Of a DNA stretch of 33,991 bases, positions 9,315-19,423 are shown in pieces. Numbering within the stretch: position 1 is the stretch's first letter; each line of letters starts with the position of its first letter. Source of the DNA: Balamuthia mandrillaris. Taxonomy: Eukaryota > Discosea > Longamoebia > Balamuthiidae. The notes under the pieces were generated by a model, which was given only the letters and a program-made list of their open reading frames with translations, ran no database searches and was not told the DNA's origin. A program made the translations under genes and the position numbers. The stretch covers positions 1 through 33,991 of the forward strand of contig JAVKOQ010000477.1 of the NCBI GenBank assembly GCA_031835245.1, in the 5' to 3' direction.

Positions 9315-9693
9315 TGTTGGCAACTGCCAACATAACCAACTCTTTCTTCATTTCTTTTTTCTTTTCTGTCAACAATCTCACGTCAGCTATCATTGATCTT
9401 TTATGTCGACACCAAGCCATTCCGAAGATCTTTCTCCTGCCTTCCCTGGAACTTTCCCGAGCCTAGAACTTAAGAACAAAGAAACCAAGAAGTCACTCCC
9501 CAACCCCGAGCCCCTTTCCTTCCTTGGTTGCCTTCTCAACTATAAATACTTTTCCCACAACTAAGAACACACAGATGAACAAATGAAGAAACAACACACT
9601 CACAAACACACTTGTTTTCTTCCTCTCATTAAATACATTTGGCTCCCGTCTTTCTCTTGGTTCCTGTCTTGGTTCTATTCTCAGGTTCTAACA
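9315..9693 (+). repeat. 3' LTR of the chromovirus
   Basis: The LTR begins TGTTGG directly after a purine tract that fits a polypurine primer and ends CTAACA. The ends therefore form the usual TG...CA inverted repeat. It has TATAAATA at 9541-9548 and ATTAAA near 9626. Positions 9367-9693 match the left LTR at 316 of 327 positions. It is 379 bases long and appears complete. Confidence 0.9.
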
Positions 9694-9849
9694 ACAGGCT
9701 AAGTCATTAAGGTCCATAAATAATAAGTTACTGAATAGAAGTTGACTAAAGAGGGAATCAAAGAAAAAGCTTTCACCCCAGTGAAGAATGACTAGAATTC
9801 AATTTGTGATATGGGATGAAGCTTGATGCTTTGGTAGCTCACAACTTCA

Positions 9850-10690
9850 TAAATTCTATAATGAAGATGGACAATCATTGTTATGATGTTGAAAAGTGTC
9901 GTGAGAAGGGTTACTTCCTTTACATTGGTTCTTTTCTTCACTTTGCTTTGTTTGATCTTCTTCATCATCCTCTTTTTCTTCTTTTTTCTTGTCTGCTTCC
10001 TCTTCTTCATCCTCTGCCTCATCCTTATCCTCTTCCTCATCTAGTTCCTCAGCCTCATCTTCTTTCACATCCTTCTCTTCTTTCACTTGCTTAGCTTTCT
10101 CTAGATGAGCTATTGTGTGTTGTTTTTTTTGAGAAATAGAAGCAGTTGGCTTTTTTCTCTTTTAATAGTGGTATCACTAATTTAAAATCATCAACAAGAT
10201 GAGCTTTTTTGTAGAAAATCAACTAAACCAAAAAACACCTACCTTATTATTTTCTACAGCAAATAACTCCATGATGACCAGGAAGCTCAAAAGAGTGGAA
10301 CTGTAATTGACATCATAAGAACTGATTTCAACTTGTTGAGGTAACTCTGCCAAGAATGCATTTGGTACTTGCTGGTCACATTGAAGCAAAATCAACTTCT
10401 TTGGCCATTCGATTGTGGGCAACAAAGGTTTTTACCTAAAAAAATTGTGTTAATAAACTGAAATGCACACATATACACAACCTCAACAGATGAATATTAA
10501 AAAACTGCAAAGATACATACCAACTGGATAAAGCTGGCCTTGGTTACTTTTTCCTTTGTTACTATGGCAGCCTTGCAAGCTGCCAACAAAGCCTCATCAT
10601 CTATATTTAAGACAACAGTTCCTAACAAAGCTAGCACACTAAAAGGCAATCCTTTTAGATGGTGTATTACTGCATATAACATTAAAGAAT
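9850..10690 (-). pseudogene. Unrecognised gene or pseudogene with acidic C-terminal tail
   Basis: Three coding-like blocks read on the minus strand. Block one (about 10682-10519) has a hydrophobic start, then DDEALLAACKAAIVTKEK and ends at a GTATGT donor. Block two begins after TTTTTTTAG near 10436 and at first reads VKTFVAHNRMAKEVDFA in phase with block one. A second frame then continues to FLVIMELFAVENNK and a GTAGGT donor near 10243. Block three (about 10100-9856) encodes a run dominated by Glu, Asp and Lys and ends SHDTFQHHNNDCPSSL. The splice-like signals suggest a once-spliced gene, and the frame change inside block two suggests decay. I do not recognise the family. Confidence 0.3.
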
Positions 10691-10744
10691 GGTAGTGGCA
10701 GTATCTTACTACTCTACTTCCTTAACTTCCATACCATTTTTCTA

Positions 10745-11905
10745 CACTTTATCTTTAAGCAGATAATTGCTATAAAGAAAACAAATCAGATTCCTTTTTG
10801 CTTTTTGTGGATGGCTATTACATATGGATTTGTTTAAGCATAGCAAGCTTTCTTACCTTCCTCCTGGCCATACTTATGAAGACCTTGACCAGATGTTTTC
10901 AACAATGTGTAAAGCACTTCTAAAACGCAATATCAAAAGCTTACAAGATTTTTTCACCTTTGTATATAATGTCTATGTAACGACAGGGTTCTGGCCAGAT
11001 CTTCAACCAACAGAATTCATTTGGGATTTCAAATCTTGGCTTCAACCTTTTATGCAAAATATGGCCATTCTCAACTTTATTTTTTATGTTTGACAAAGAT
11101 CTACAACAGCCATCCTCTTTCCTCATTTGTTATCAACATAACTTGGTGTCACATCCAGCCTTGGGTCATGCCAATCCCTCTCTCTCTTACAACACTCACA
11201 AGGAAGAAATAAGATTGAGGTGGTTCTTGGTTTGCTCTTATTAGAAAGACCTGGTTCATGTGTATAGCTTCTCTCTATAATTATGTTATTCTCTCCTTTT
11301 TCCCCGTTTTCCCTCCTCCTTTGGTAATGCAATACTTAGAGATTCCATTGATTGGCTGGTTGACGTCATCCTATCGATCAGATCGAGATCGCACCATGTG
11401 ACATTAAATTCATCACTCAGTAAGCCTTTGAATTTGATGGAAGGCTTTTCTGATCACTCTATCTCCATTCCTCCTCCTGTTCCTCTCTGAAGTATTGACA
11501 ATAATATTTTGAGGAACACAAAAGCTACTTTGCCTTACTTACTTCTTATTGCTCAATTGCAAAAACATCAGTTACTGGATTCATTAGCTCACAAGCCTAA
11601 TATTACCACTCTCAATCTTTTTCCAAACCTTCTTTTTCATTCTCTTTTCATTTCATCTACATCTTCAGCATTAGCATCTTCTTCTTCATCATCATTATCT
11701 TCTACTTCAATACCTGTTGTGCAAATACCTGGGTCAGCATCATGTTTACTATTTATACCATCTGTAGGTCAAATTGTGGCTGTATTTGCAGATACAAGTT
11801 CTGGAGATATGTTTTAGTTAACTAGAGTGAATGATTTAACAACTAAGTTTGCATATGTGACTTGGTATGAACGAAAGAAAGGCCATCATTATATTCTTTA
11901 ACTAA
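10745..11905 (+). pseudogene. Decayed DUF7869-like protein, probably of a repetitive family
   Basis: Fragments on the plus strand follow the motif order I know from proteins annotated with DUF7869. They are DNCYKENK (near 10763), FLFAFCGWLLHMDLFKHSKL, LPPGHTYEDLDQMFSTM (10852-10905), and far downstream GQIVAVFADTSSGDMF with LTTKFAYVTWYE (about 11765-11872). The GHTxEDxDQxFS box is the clearest landmark. The fragments lie in more than one frame with stops between, so the copy is not functional. Such proteins often occur in many copies per genome, hence the guess that it is a repeat or transposon remnant. The family assignment is from memory of motifs. Confidence 0.5.
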
Positions 11906-12140
11906 CAACTTAAAATAAAATTTCACAAAATACCTTTATTTGGAGACCTATTCACCTTACATTCACCAAATAGAGTTGTTTCCTTAAATTATTAAACTTA
12001 TTTTTCTTTTCCACAAAGTATCCATGTTTATTTTTTAGGAGTAATGGAAGGTCTTAATTAACATCTTTTCTTTGCTTGTTGCCTGTTTGCTTTTCTTATT
12101 GTTACCACTCAGCTATTGTCTCAAAAACTCTACCAATGGT

Positions 12141-12213
12141 TTATCACAGTACAGATTTCATTCTTTTACTCTACTAGAGTGTATTCTTTCTAATTAGTAA
12201 GGTACTGTGATAA
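12141..12213. repeat. Spaced 12-base inverted repeat
   Basis: TTATCACAGTAC at 12141-12152 is exactly complementary to GTACTGTGATAA at 12202-12213, with a 49-base AT-rich spacer. It could be a small MITE remnant or a chance hairpin. Nearby flanks show only partial extension of the arms. Confidence 0.5.
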
Positions 12214-12869
12214 GGCCAATAGAAGTACAGCCTAACAGACACCAACTCAATGGGTGTGGGGAAAAGACCATAAATAGAATGAAAAAAAGCAATATATATA
12301 CCAGGAGAGATAAAGATAGGTAATATGGGAAAGTAGTATAATAGTACTTCACTTTATTTTCTATATTTCTCATGTTCTTGATGGCCTCTACTTCATGTTC
12401 TTCTTTATTCGATCCTTGTGTTTCTACTTTTGTAGCTTACAAGTGTGTTTCTTTCCAGTCAGCTATATGAAAAGCATGACTTCCATATTAATAAAAAGGC
12501 TGGTACTTCTGACACATTTATCTTAATGAAGCTTATTGTGAGTACCAACCATACAGATTTCTTAACTTATCACTTGATATTACTTACACCTATCACTAAT
12601 ATTAAAACTATTAACACTTCATTTAATGTTAGTACTAATATTATAAAGATATATAGCAATTGTCTCAGTTATCAAAATAACTAACTCTTGTTTTATATAT
12701 TTTTCATTCTTGTCTTTTTGTTTGAAATCAAACCATTTTGATTGTCTTTTTGATTTCTTTAGTTCTTGAGTTTAAGTTTATAAATAAGATTAAAAGAAAA
12801 CAGATAAAAGCTCTTTTACTCTAAATTTTTGATCATCCTTTCTGAAAAGTAATCCTTAAAATGTGGTGC

Positions 12870-12889
12870 TAACATGGAATTTCATGTTA
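12870..12889. repeat. Near-perfect 20-base palindrome
   Basis: TAACATG at 12870-12876 and CATGTTA at 12883-12889 are complementary, and the six bases between are themselves nearly palindromic (one mismatched pair). No neighbouring gene explains it. Confidence 0.35.
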
Positions 12890-13893
12890 TCAGGACATAT
12901 TATGACATTGTAAGACACTGTTTTGTATGTGTGTTCCTCTGTTCAAATCAAAGAAAGAGTGGCTGCTCCCTTTTGAAAGCAGAAAACATGGATATGGCCC
13001 ACACAAGGACTAAACGATGAATAGTGTAGAGTTGCAAAGTAGACAAGTATTGAGGAGTTATGTATTTTCACACAGAGACAAAGGGGAATAGTGTGACATG
13101 TTTACTTGTTATGGAGTCATGTGGAGTTACAGAAGAATGAGTTGTTGTGTTTAAGGAGGTATGCTTGTTTTTTGTTGATGGGAAATAACCCTGCAATTTA
13201 AGAAAGGGACGGCATGTAAGCAACTCTGGGTTTATTCACATGAAAAAGGGGTGTGGACCAACGTGTGTGCTTTGAATGTGTTGTGAGAAAAAGGGGAAAA
13301 TAAAAAGGGTGAGAAAATTTGGAGGTATCCAGGGAGAGTGTCAATAGGAAGTCATAATGTCATTGTGAAACAAATTGTTGGTTTTCCAACATTTTGTCCT
13401 ATCATTCCAAGTGTTATTTTGTGTTACTTTATTAGTATACAAAAGCAACATTACAAAAATTAGCAAGATATTTTTTCCTTTACTCCATTTTTTGTTGACA
13501 AGCATGTTGAGCTGACGATTTGTCCTGTCCAAGTCACATTGTTTTTTGAAAAAAACACTTGAAAATCATAATTTTGTGTTACTCCAAAGTGAAATGAAGA
13601 GGGCCATGTCTGAAAATACAGCTGTAACAACAGAAAACTTGTCTTTGTCATTTTTGCAATGCAAATTACATAATTGTCTTACCCAAAGCAAACAAACTAG
13701 TGAGGCTTCCATAATCTCCTACTTGACAAAAAACTCCTATTAAGAAGGTATGACATAATAGGACACCACCCAAAAAAACGAGCACGCCCCCTTAGTTAGT
13801 AGTTTTCTCCTGGTCAAACAACAAGATGATTTGCCGGAACACACAAAAAGGCGTCTTACAGAGCCTATGAAAATATCATGACGACACGATTTT

Positions 13894-13912
13894 CCACGTC
13901 AGCGCCACGTCA
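13894..13912. promoter_or_regulatory. Twin CCACGTCA (CRE/bZIP-like) boxes
   Basis: CCACGTCA occurs at 13894-13901 and again at 13905-13912, 11 bases apart start to start, which is about one helical turn. The reverse complement TGACGTGG contains the TGACGT core read by bZIP factors. The pair lies about 240 bases upstream of the glycyl-tRNA synthetase ATG and just beyond the tRNA-Gly terminator. Function is inferred from the motif only. Confidence 0.35.
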
Positions 13913-13964
13913 TTTGGGGAAAGCCCTCGTAAACTACCAACAAAAGTAGAAAAAAAATAAATAT

Positions 13965-14034
13965 GCGTCCGCCGGGAATTGAACCCGGGCCCCCAACGTG
14001 GGAGGTTGGGATCCTGCCACTAGACTACGAACGC
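13965..14034 (-). tRNA. tRNA-Gly (anticodon CCC)
   Basis: The minus strand folds as a cloverleaf. The acceptor GCGTTCG pairs with CGGACGC (one G-T pair), the anticodon stem is CCAAC/GTTGG around loop CTCCCAC, and the T stem is CCGGG/CCCGG around TTCAATT. The loop gives anticodon CCC, reading GGG. Pairs G1-C72 and C2-G71 and the following A73 are usual for a eukaryotic tRNA-Gly. There is no intron and CCA is not encoded. A run of eight T on the transcript strand soon after the 3' end (from 13957 downward) suits RNA polymerase III termination. The neighbouring plus-strand gene encodes the matching synthetase. Confidence 0.95.
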
Positions 14035-14151
14035 TTGACGAGAAGAAAACTACATTCTTTTGGACCGCATGACATTTCAATCAAAAAATTGGTCCGCACA
14101 AAATAAGGCCCACACATCAGCCGTGAGAGGAAGCCAATCCGAAGGACCAGC

Positions 14152-16282
14152 ATGTTGGAGCCTCCTCTCCTCAGCTTTCCCGTTCTCCGCGGGCGGTGTG
14201 TTGCGCCCGGGCCATGGCTTCGCGGATTTGCTTCGGTGACCGGCGGCGGAACCGGCGGCGCTGGGGACCTCAACCACCTGCAAGAAAAGATAGCCTCGCT
14301 GTGCAAGCGAAGAGGCTTTGTCTTCCCCAACTCGGAGATCTACGGCGGCTTTGCCGGATCGTTCGACTATGGACCTTTGGGTTGGTTGGCGTCCAGCATG
14401 CTTTTGTTTGCACAGTGTGTTTGTGTGTGTGTATGTGTGTGATTCCTCATCGTCCGCCACTGCTGCAGGCAGCCAGCTCAAGAAGAACATCAAGGACTGT
14501 TGGTGGAGGGATTTTGTAGAGCTACGCAGAGATTGTGTCGGCCTTGACACTCCCATTTTGATGAATAGAGAAGGTACTGGAGACCACTTTGGCGAGACAA
14601 AAAAAACTAAGACGCGCCTTAACAATCTTAACGGCTTTCTATCAAACAGTGTGGAAGGCGGCTGGTCACGTGGATCACTTCAACGACTACATGGCCGAGT
14701 GCAAAGAGTGCCAGCAACGCTTCCGGTAACATCTGCTGCAATTGCCGTATCCTCCTTCTGTCTTGCGTTCGATCTTTAGTTGGCTGATCAGCAGTGCTCG
14801 TTGATTGCTGTCAAACTTCTCTGAACTATCAGGGCGGACAAGCTGTTGGAGGAATGTGGCCTCGTGGAGAATGCAGGAAAGCTCTCTCTCTCTGAGTTGC
14901 AGGCCATTTTCCGAGAGAAGCGCATCATGCCTGTTCATTGTCCTCGAAACCCGAAGGGCTGCAACATTGAAGGTTCTATTCTCTCCATGTCCTGTTCTCT
15001 CCTCCCAATGCGATTCGTTTGTTGATTTGCTGGTGACAATGTGGTTTGCTCAACAGACATACGGCCTTTTAACTTGATGTTCAGCACAACCTGTGGGCCA
15101 ACCTCTGGTGCAGGGCACGAGGTTTTCCTGCGGCCAGAGACTGCTCAGGGCATATTTATCAGTTTTGTACAGACCTATACAGCCATGCGCAAACGACTTC
15201 CTTTTGGTACTTGAACCTCCATTCATCAATCCTTTCTTTCCGCTTCTTCAGCTATAACTTCCTGCACGCTTCTCTTCTCCAACTAACTTATTATTGTTCA
15301 TATGCAACATGGGAATAGGAGTGGGACAAATAGGCAAGTCTTTCAGGAATGAAGTTTCTCCTGCCAATTTTCTGTTTAGGATGAGAGAGTTCGAGCAGAT
15401 GGAGCTAGAATACTTTTGTCACAGCAACGAATCGCAAGAGAAGTACGTGTAATCCCACCTCTCTTTTCGCTACCATAAAAAAAAGTTAAACAAACAATGC
15501 AATACAAAAGATTTGATCATTGGGTTGAGTTTTGTTATGAATGGCTGCTTAAGCATGGCCTAAAGGCCTCCAACCTTATGAAACGGAAACACGACGCCTC
15601 GGAGCTGGCTCACTACTCTCGCTGCACCACCGACATCGAGTACCGCTTTCCCTTTGGTTGGGGTGAGATATGGGGCATCTCCCATAGAGGCAGCTTCGAT
15701 CTAGAGCAGCACATGAAGCACTCCAAGCAAGACCTCCGCTACAGGGACTTAACTACAGGGGAGCTCACTCTCCCACACGTCATTGAACCGGCTGCAGGGT
15801 TAGACAGACTGCTTCTAGCTTTTCTTACGGATGCCTATCATGAAGAAGATGTGCCATCATCTTCTGATGGTGGAAGTGGCACTGAAACGAGAGTCGTGCT
15901 GAAGTTGGCGGAGAGCCTTGCTCCATTCAAATATGCCGTCATGCCGCTGATGAAAAGGCAGGAGCTTGCTACCACTGCTCATAAACTCTTTGATCGACTA
16001 AGTACCATTGTGGCCACTGACTATGATGACACTGGATCCATTGGTCTCTCCCTCGCTTCTTTTTCTCCTCTCCCCTCTCTCATGCACCATTTCTTACACT
16101 AAAAACAAATAGGGCGGAGGTATCGAAGACAGGACGAAATTGGAACGCCCTACTGCGTGACCATCGACTACACCACCCTTCAAGACGACACGGTAACCAT
16201 CCGCTCTCGGGACAGCATGCTGCAACAGCGCCTCCCCATCAAGGCCCTCCTCCACCGAGCCTCCTCCTCGCCCGCGTCTTAG
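14152..16282 (+). CDS. Glycyl-tRNA synthetase, bacterial-like alpha2 type, 8 exons
   Basis: It charges tRNA-Gly with glycine. Exons are 14152-14380, 14469-14573, 14650-14725, 14833-14972, 15057-15206, 15319-15442, 15511-16043 and 16113-16282. All junctions are GT-AG and in phase, giving 508 residues. Class II landmarks in order are [20 protein letters not shown] (near residue 60), [23 protein letters not shown] (motif 2 region), [29 protein letters not shown], the glycine-binding part [19 protein letters not shown] (motif 3), then the anticodon-binding domain ending with [12 protein letters not shown]. These match bacterial dimeric GlyRS better than the usual cytosolic eukaryotic form. The Arg-containing, acid-poor N terminus (about 1-35) looks like a mitochondrial presequence. 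Only one start Met is available before the conserved core. Confidence 0.95.
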
Positions 16283-16526
16283 CCAACACCACTTGCGCAT
16301 CATTTCCCTATCCATCACCATGGTAACCGTTCCTTAATTAATTAATTAATTCAATATAGGGTATTTGCGTGTAATGCTAGTGGTTACTTGGTTACTAAAT
16401 GCCGCTAAAATTATTCCAATAAGAAGAAGAACGCAAAAAAAAGGCTCGTTCAAAAATTTTCCAGGTCCCTTTTGTGCCCACCACGTACATACTTTGCGGG
16501 TGGGATACCTCGCCGTGGAAAGGAAG
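16283..16526 (+). promoter_or_regulatory. Intergenic region and probable promoter of the RasGEF gene
   Basis: Between the GlyRS stop and the chosen RasGEF start lie 244 bases. They include (TTAA)4TT at 16334-16351 and further AT-rich DNA. The RasGEF frame stays open back to 16365, but I saw no conserved protein there. I take the region as 3' UTR plus promoter and 5' UTR. Confidence 0.4.
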
Positions 16527-19392
16527 ATGAACCAGACCCAGGGGACTTGTTCTTCTCTGTCGCGTGGTGCGACGGAAAAAGAGAGGAAGGATGCCAACGA
16601 GGGATATACCACCGGTGGTGGTGACAGCGTGATAAAACTGCAAGGGGTCGGCAAGGCGGCTGTGATTCAACGGCTCTGCTCTTCTCTCTCTTCCTCTCCT
16701 TCGGTTCCTGTTACTCATCTTCTTCTGGACAACAACGAACTGGAGGAATATCCTCAACTGCCACCTTCCTGTCCGCCTCCGCAAAAGGACTGGGCGGAGA
16801 GTTTGTTGATCGTCTCTCTCTCGGGCAACAAACTAACAGAAGCTCCACCGGAGCTCTCCTCCCTCGGCAAGCTCGTTCAGCTGGACCTCAGCCGCAACCA
16901 ACTCTGCGAGTTCCCTTCCTCGCACCTCCTCCACGGGCTCTCCTCCCTCACCTCCCTCAAGCTAGACTACAACTGCATCGGCAACTCATTACCACAGACG
17001 CTTCTGAGGCAGAAAACCAACTCTCCTTCCTCTTCGTGCTCATCTTCTTCGTTGACGGAGCTCTCTCTTTCGCATAACGGGGTGACGAGCTTGCCGCAAG
17101 ACTTTGGGGAGGCCTTCCCGCAGCTGCGACGGTTGGGGTTGAAGGCCAACAAGCTGCAAGGGTTGCCGGCTGGCTTTGGGAAGCTCGCCTTCCTGACGGC
17201 GTTGGATCTGTCCAGGAATGAGTTCAAGACCTTGCCTTGCGTTCTTTCCTCTCTGCACAACCTTCTTTCTCTCGACCTTTCTCGCAACAGGATCGCCACC
17301 AACATGGTAACGGAAGAGACAGAAGGAAAAGAGGAAAGAGTCGTCATAGTGTTCAGTCAACAAATGCAGCATTTAACGGAACTTAATCTCAGCCACAACA
17401 ATATAAGTTGCGTGGAAGAATGCGGCTTGTTCGCATTGCCAAGCTTGGAACGGTTGGACCTGTCTCACAACACCATCGCCGACCTTCACAAAGACATCGG
17501 CAGGGTGACCGGCCTCAAGCATCTTCAGCTTCAACACAACCTCCTATCCTGTCTCCCCTCCTCCATGATCCTTCTCACCTCTCTCCGCAAACTCAAGCTT
17601 CATTCCAACCGATTCGTGCTGCCTCCTTACCACCTTCGTCAGCTGGACTACCTGCAGAAGTTCACTCTGCATGACAATCCACTGCCTGCCAACACGTTGG
17701 CGAAGCTCAAGCAGGACGGGGCGTTGGCGTTGATCACTACAGGAAGAGAGAAGGCGAAACTGCTGCGACGGTGTAGCGGTGTGCGAGACTTGGAAGGCTT
17801 TGGAGGAGTTCCTCGGCCGCGTGGCAAGTCTTTCTATGTTGAGCTAGAACAGCAAGAAGGAGCTGAAGCGACGTTCCAACCTAACTCTTTTTCGCGACAA
17901 CAAGAGCCACAGCCACAGCAAAAGGCAAACGGAGCCAAAGGAGGAAGTTGGATCAAAGAACTGCGAAGAAGCATTAAGCCTCCCCGTAGAAGCCACTCAC
18001 TTCCATTCGCCGAGTAAGTCCTTTATTTCCTCTTTTTTTTTTCCGTGTTTCTTTTGCATTTAACACAAACAAAAATGCATGTTTGTTACAAAAAGGGACA
18101 TACGGGTCACGAAGCAAAGCCTAGAGCTTAACCGAACGACAACCTCATCAACTCCCCGTGCAAGCTTGGATAACCAAAACGAACGACGCTCCAAGAAATG
18201 GAAAGACAAGTCTTTATCTTGGATTAATCGCCCCAAGAATGCCTCTTTTCCAGGCACGAAGCCTTCTTCATCCCCCGTTACCGACATGATAGAAGCATCT
18301 ACTGGTAATGCTTCTTCTGCAGCTGCTTCAATGAAGGAAGAGGATTTCGAACAGTTGATGGTAAGTTGAATGTTTATCGCTTCGGCCACCACAGCCCTCA
18401 CCTTTACTCATGAAAAATAACTGGGGTCCTATAGGAGGATTTTTGTGTAGCGGAAGCGAAGAGAGAACCGTTGCGACTACTTTCCTCTCATGCAAAACAT
18501 CTTCTGGTACAACAATGGACCAAAGCACGCAGAAAGGTTTGTATCCTCCATTCAGCCTTTCTTTTCATCAAGTACAAACTACCATAACTCGATTGTAAAG
18601 GATTCCCAAAACTTGTCTGCTGAAACGTTGATAGCGGAGATAAAGCAAGGAGCAAGCTTGGAGCATCTCCAAAAACTTCGCGTCTTCCTCTCCACTCATC
18701 CTCCCTCTTGGGCCTCTGCCTTTATCAAACACGATGGACTAGGAGCTTTACAACATTATTTTATCGCATTTTCTCAAAAAACTGAGTAAGTATTTTTGCA
18801 ACACAAAGAAGAAACATTGCCTGTCATAAAATGCTCACCCTTAGCCTATCTGAAATGCAGTAAAGAAGAAGCCAAGAGCATAGAGTCACACGGCAATGCT
18901 CTTCAAAGCGTAAAAATATTGCTTCAAGACCCGGTACGTGCTCTTAATGTCATGGGTCCTCATAGCTTCATATTAACATGAATGATACTTTATAGCACAC
19001 CAGAGAATCTGTTCTTCAGAGCCAAGGGTTGTTGACAGCCATAATTCTGTCTCCTGGCAGCTCTCACCAACACCAACAACCCAAGACAAAAATTGGGGTC
19101 CTCCAGTTCATGCAGTCGCTGTGTCGAATGCCAGAAGGCCACAAGTACATTCATTCCTCTCCTTTTACGCTCGATGTTGGTATCTGATTTTTCAACTGCA
19201 AACTCCTTTTTTATTTACATAGAATATTGCTGGCATGTTTGGACGAGGTCAGCCAAAACGAAAGCACTTTGGCTACCAATAACCCGTTTGTATGGTTAGC
19301 GTCACATTTACAACACAGCCCAGATCCTGAATGCAAGGTACGTTTATTCCAGTTTTGTTTGTCCGAGGGGGAGAAAGAGAGAGAGAGAGAGT

Positions 19393-19423
<31 letters not shown>

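Larger units (their letters stand above)
4741..9693 (+). mobile_element. Ty3/gypsy chromodomain LTR retroelement (chromovirus), degenerate
   Basis: Two direct repeats bound gag, a zinc knuckle, protease, reverse transcriptase, RNase H, integrase and a terminal chromodomain. The order RT-RNase H-integrase and the C-terminal chromodomain place it in Metaviridae, chromovirus branch. The element is about 4.95 kb, a little short of a typical full copy. The coding region is broken in roughly half a dozen or more places, so it is a fossil. The two LTRs differ at 11 of 327 aligned positions (about 3.4%), which points to a fairly recent insertion; no rate is known, so I give no age in years. Its left LTR lacks the outermost bases, and a LINE tail stands in their place. 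Confidence 0.93.
11906..13964. other. AT-rich intergenic stretch without a supported gene
   Basis: I see no convincing coding sequence. Open frames are short, with no recognisable motif. The region holds a spaced inverted repeat (12141-12213), a near-palindrome (12870-12889) and, close to the right end, twin CCACGTCA boxes. Base composition is clearly richer in A and T than the gene-dense part that follows. It is probably old repeat debris. Confidence 0.5.

Noticed and set aside
4741-9693. The pair of long direct repeats as a segmental duplication
   Set aside because: The repeats flank gag-pol type coding sequence, follow a purine tract and end TG...CA, so they are LTRs.
14196-14519. Alternative frames over GlyRS exon 1, including an ATG at 14214
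   Set aside because: Only the frame from 14152 carries the GlyRS core ([12 protein letters not shown]); the others do not connect in phase to later exons.
16365-16526. Upstream extension of the RasGEF frame
   Set aside because: The frame is open but shows no conserved sequence and overlaps the likely promoter. The ATG at 16527 is adopted, with the earlier one left possible.
19223-19337. A separate small gene around RasGEF exons 6-7
   Set aside because: The exon reads in phase with its neighbours and completes the FH3 module (GHKKILLACLDE), so no separate gene is needed.
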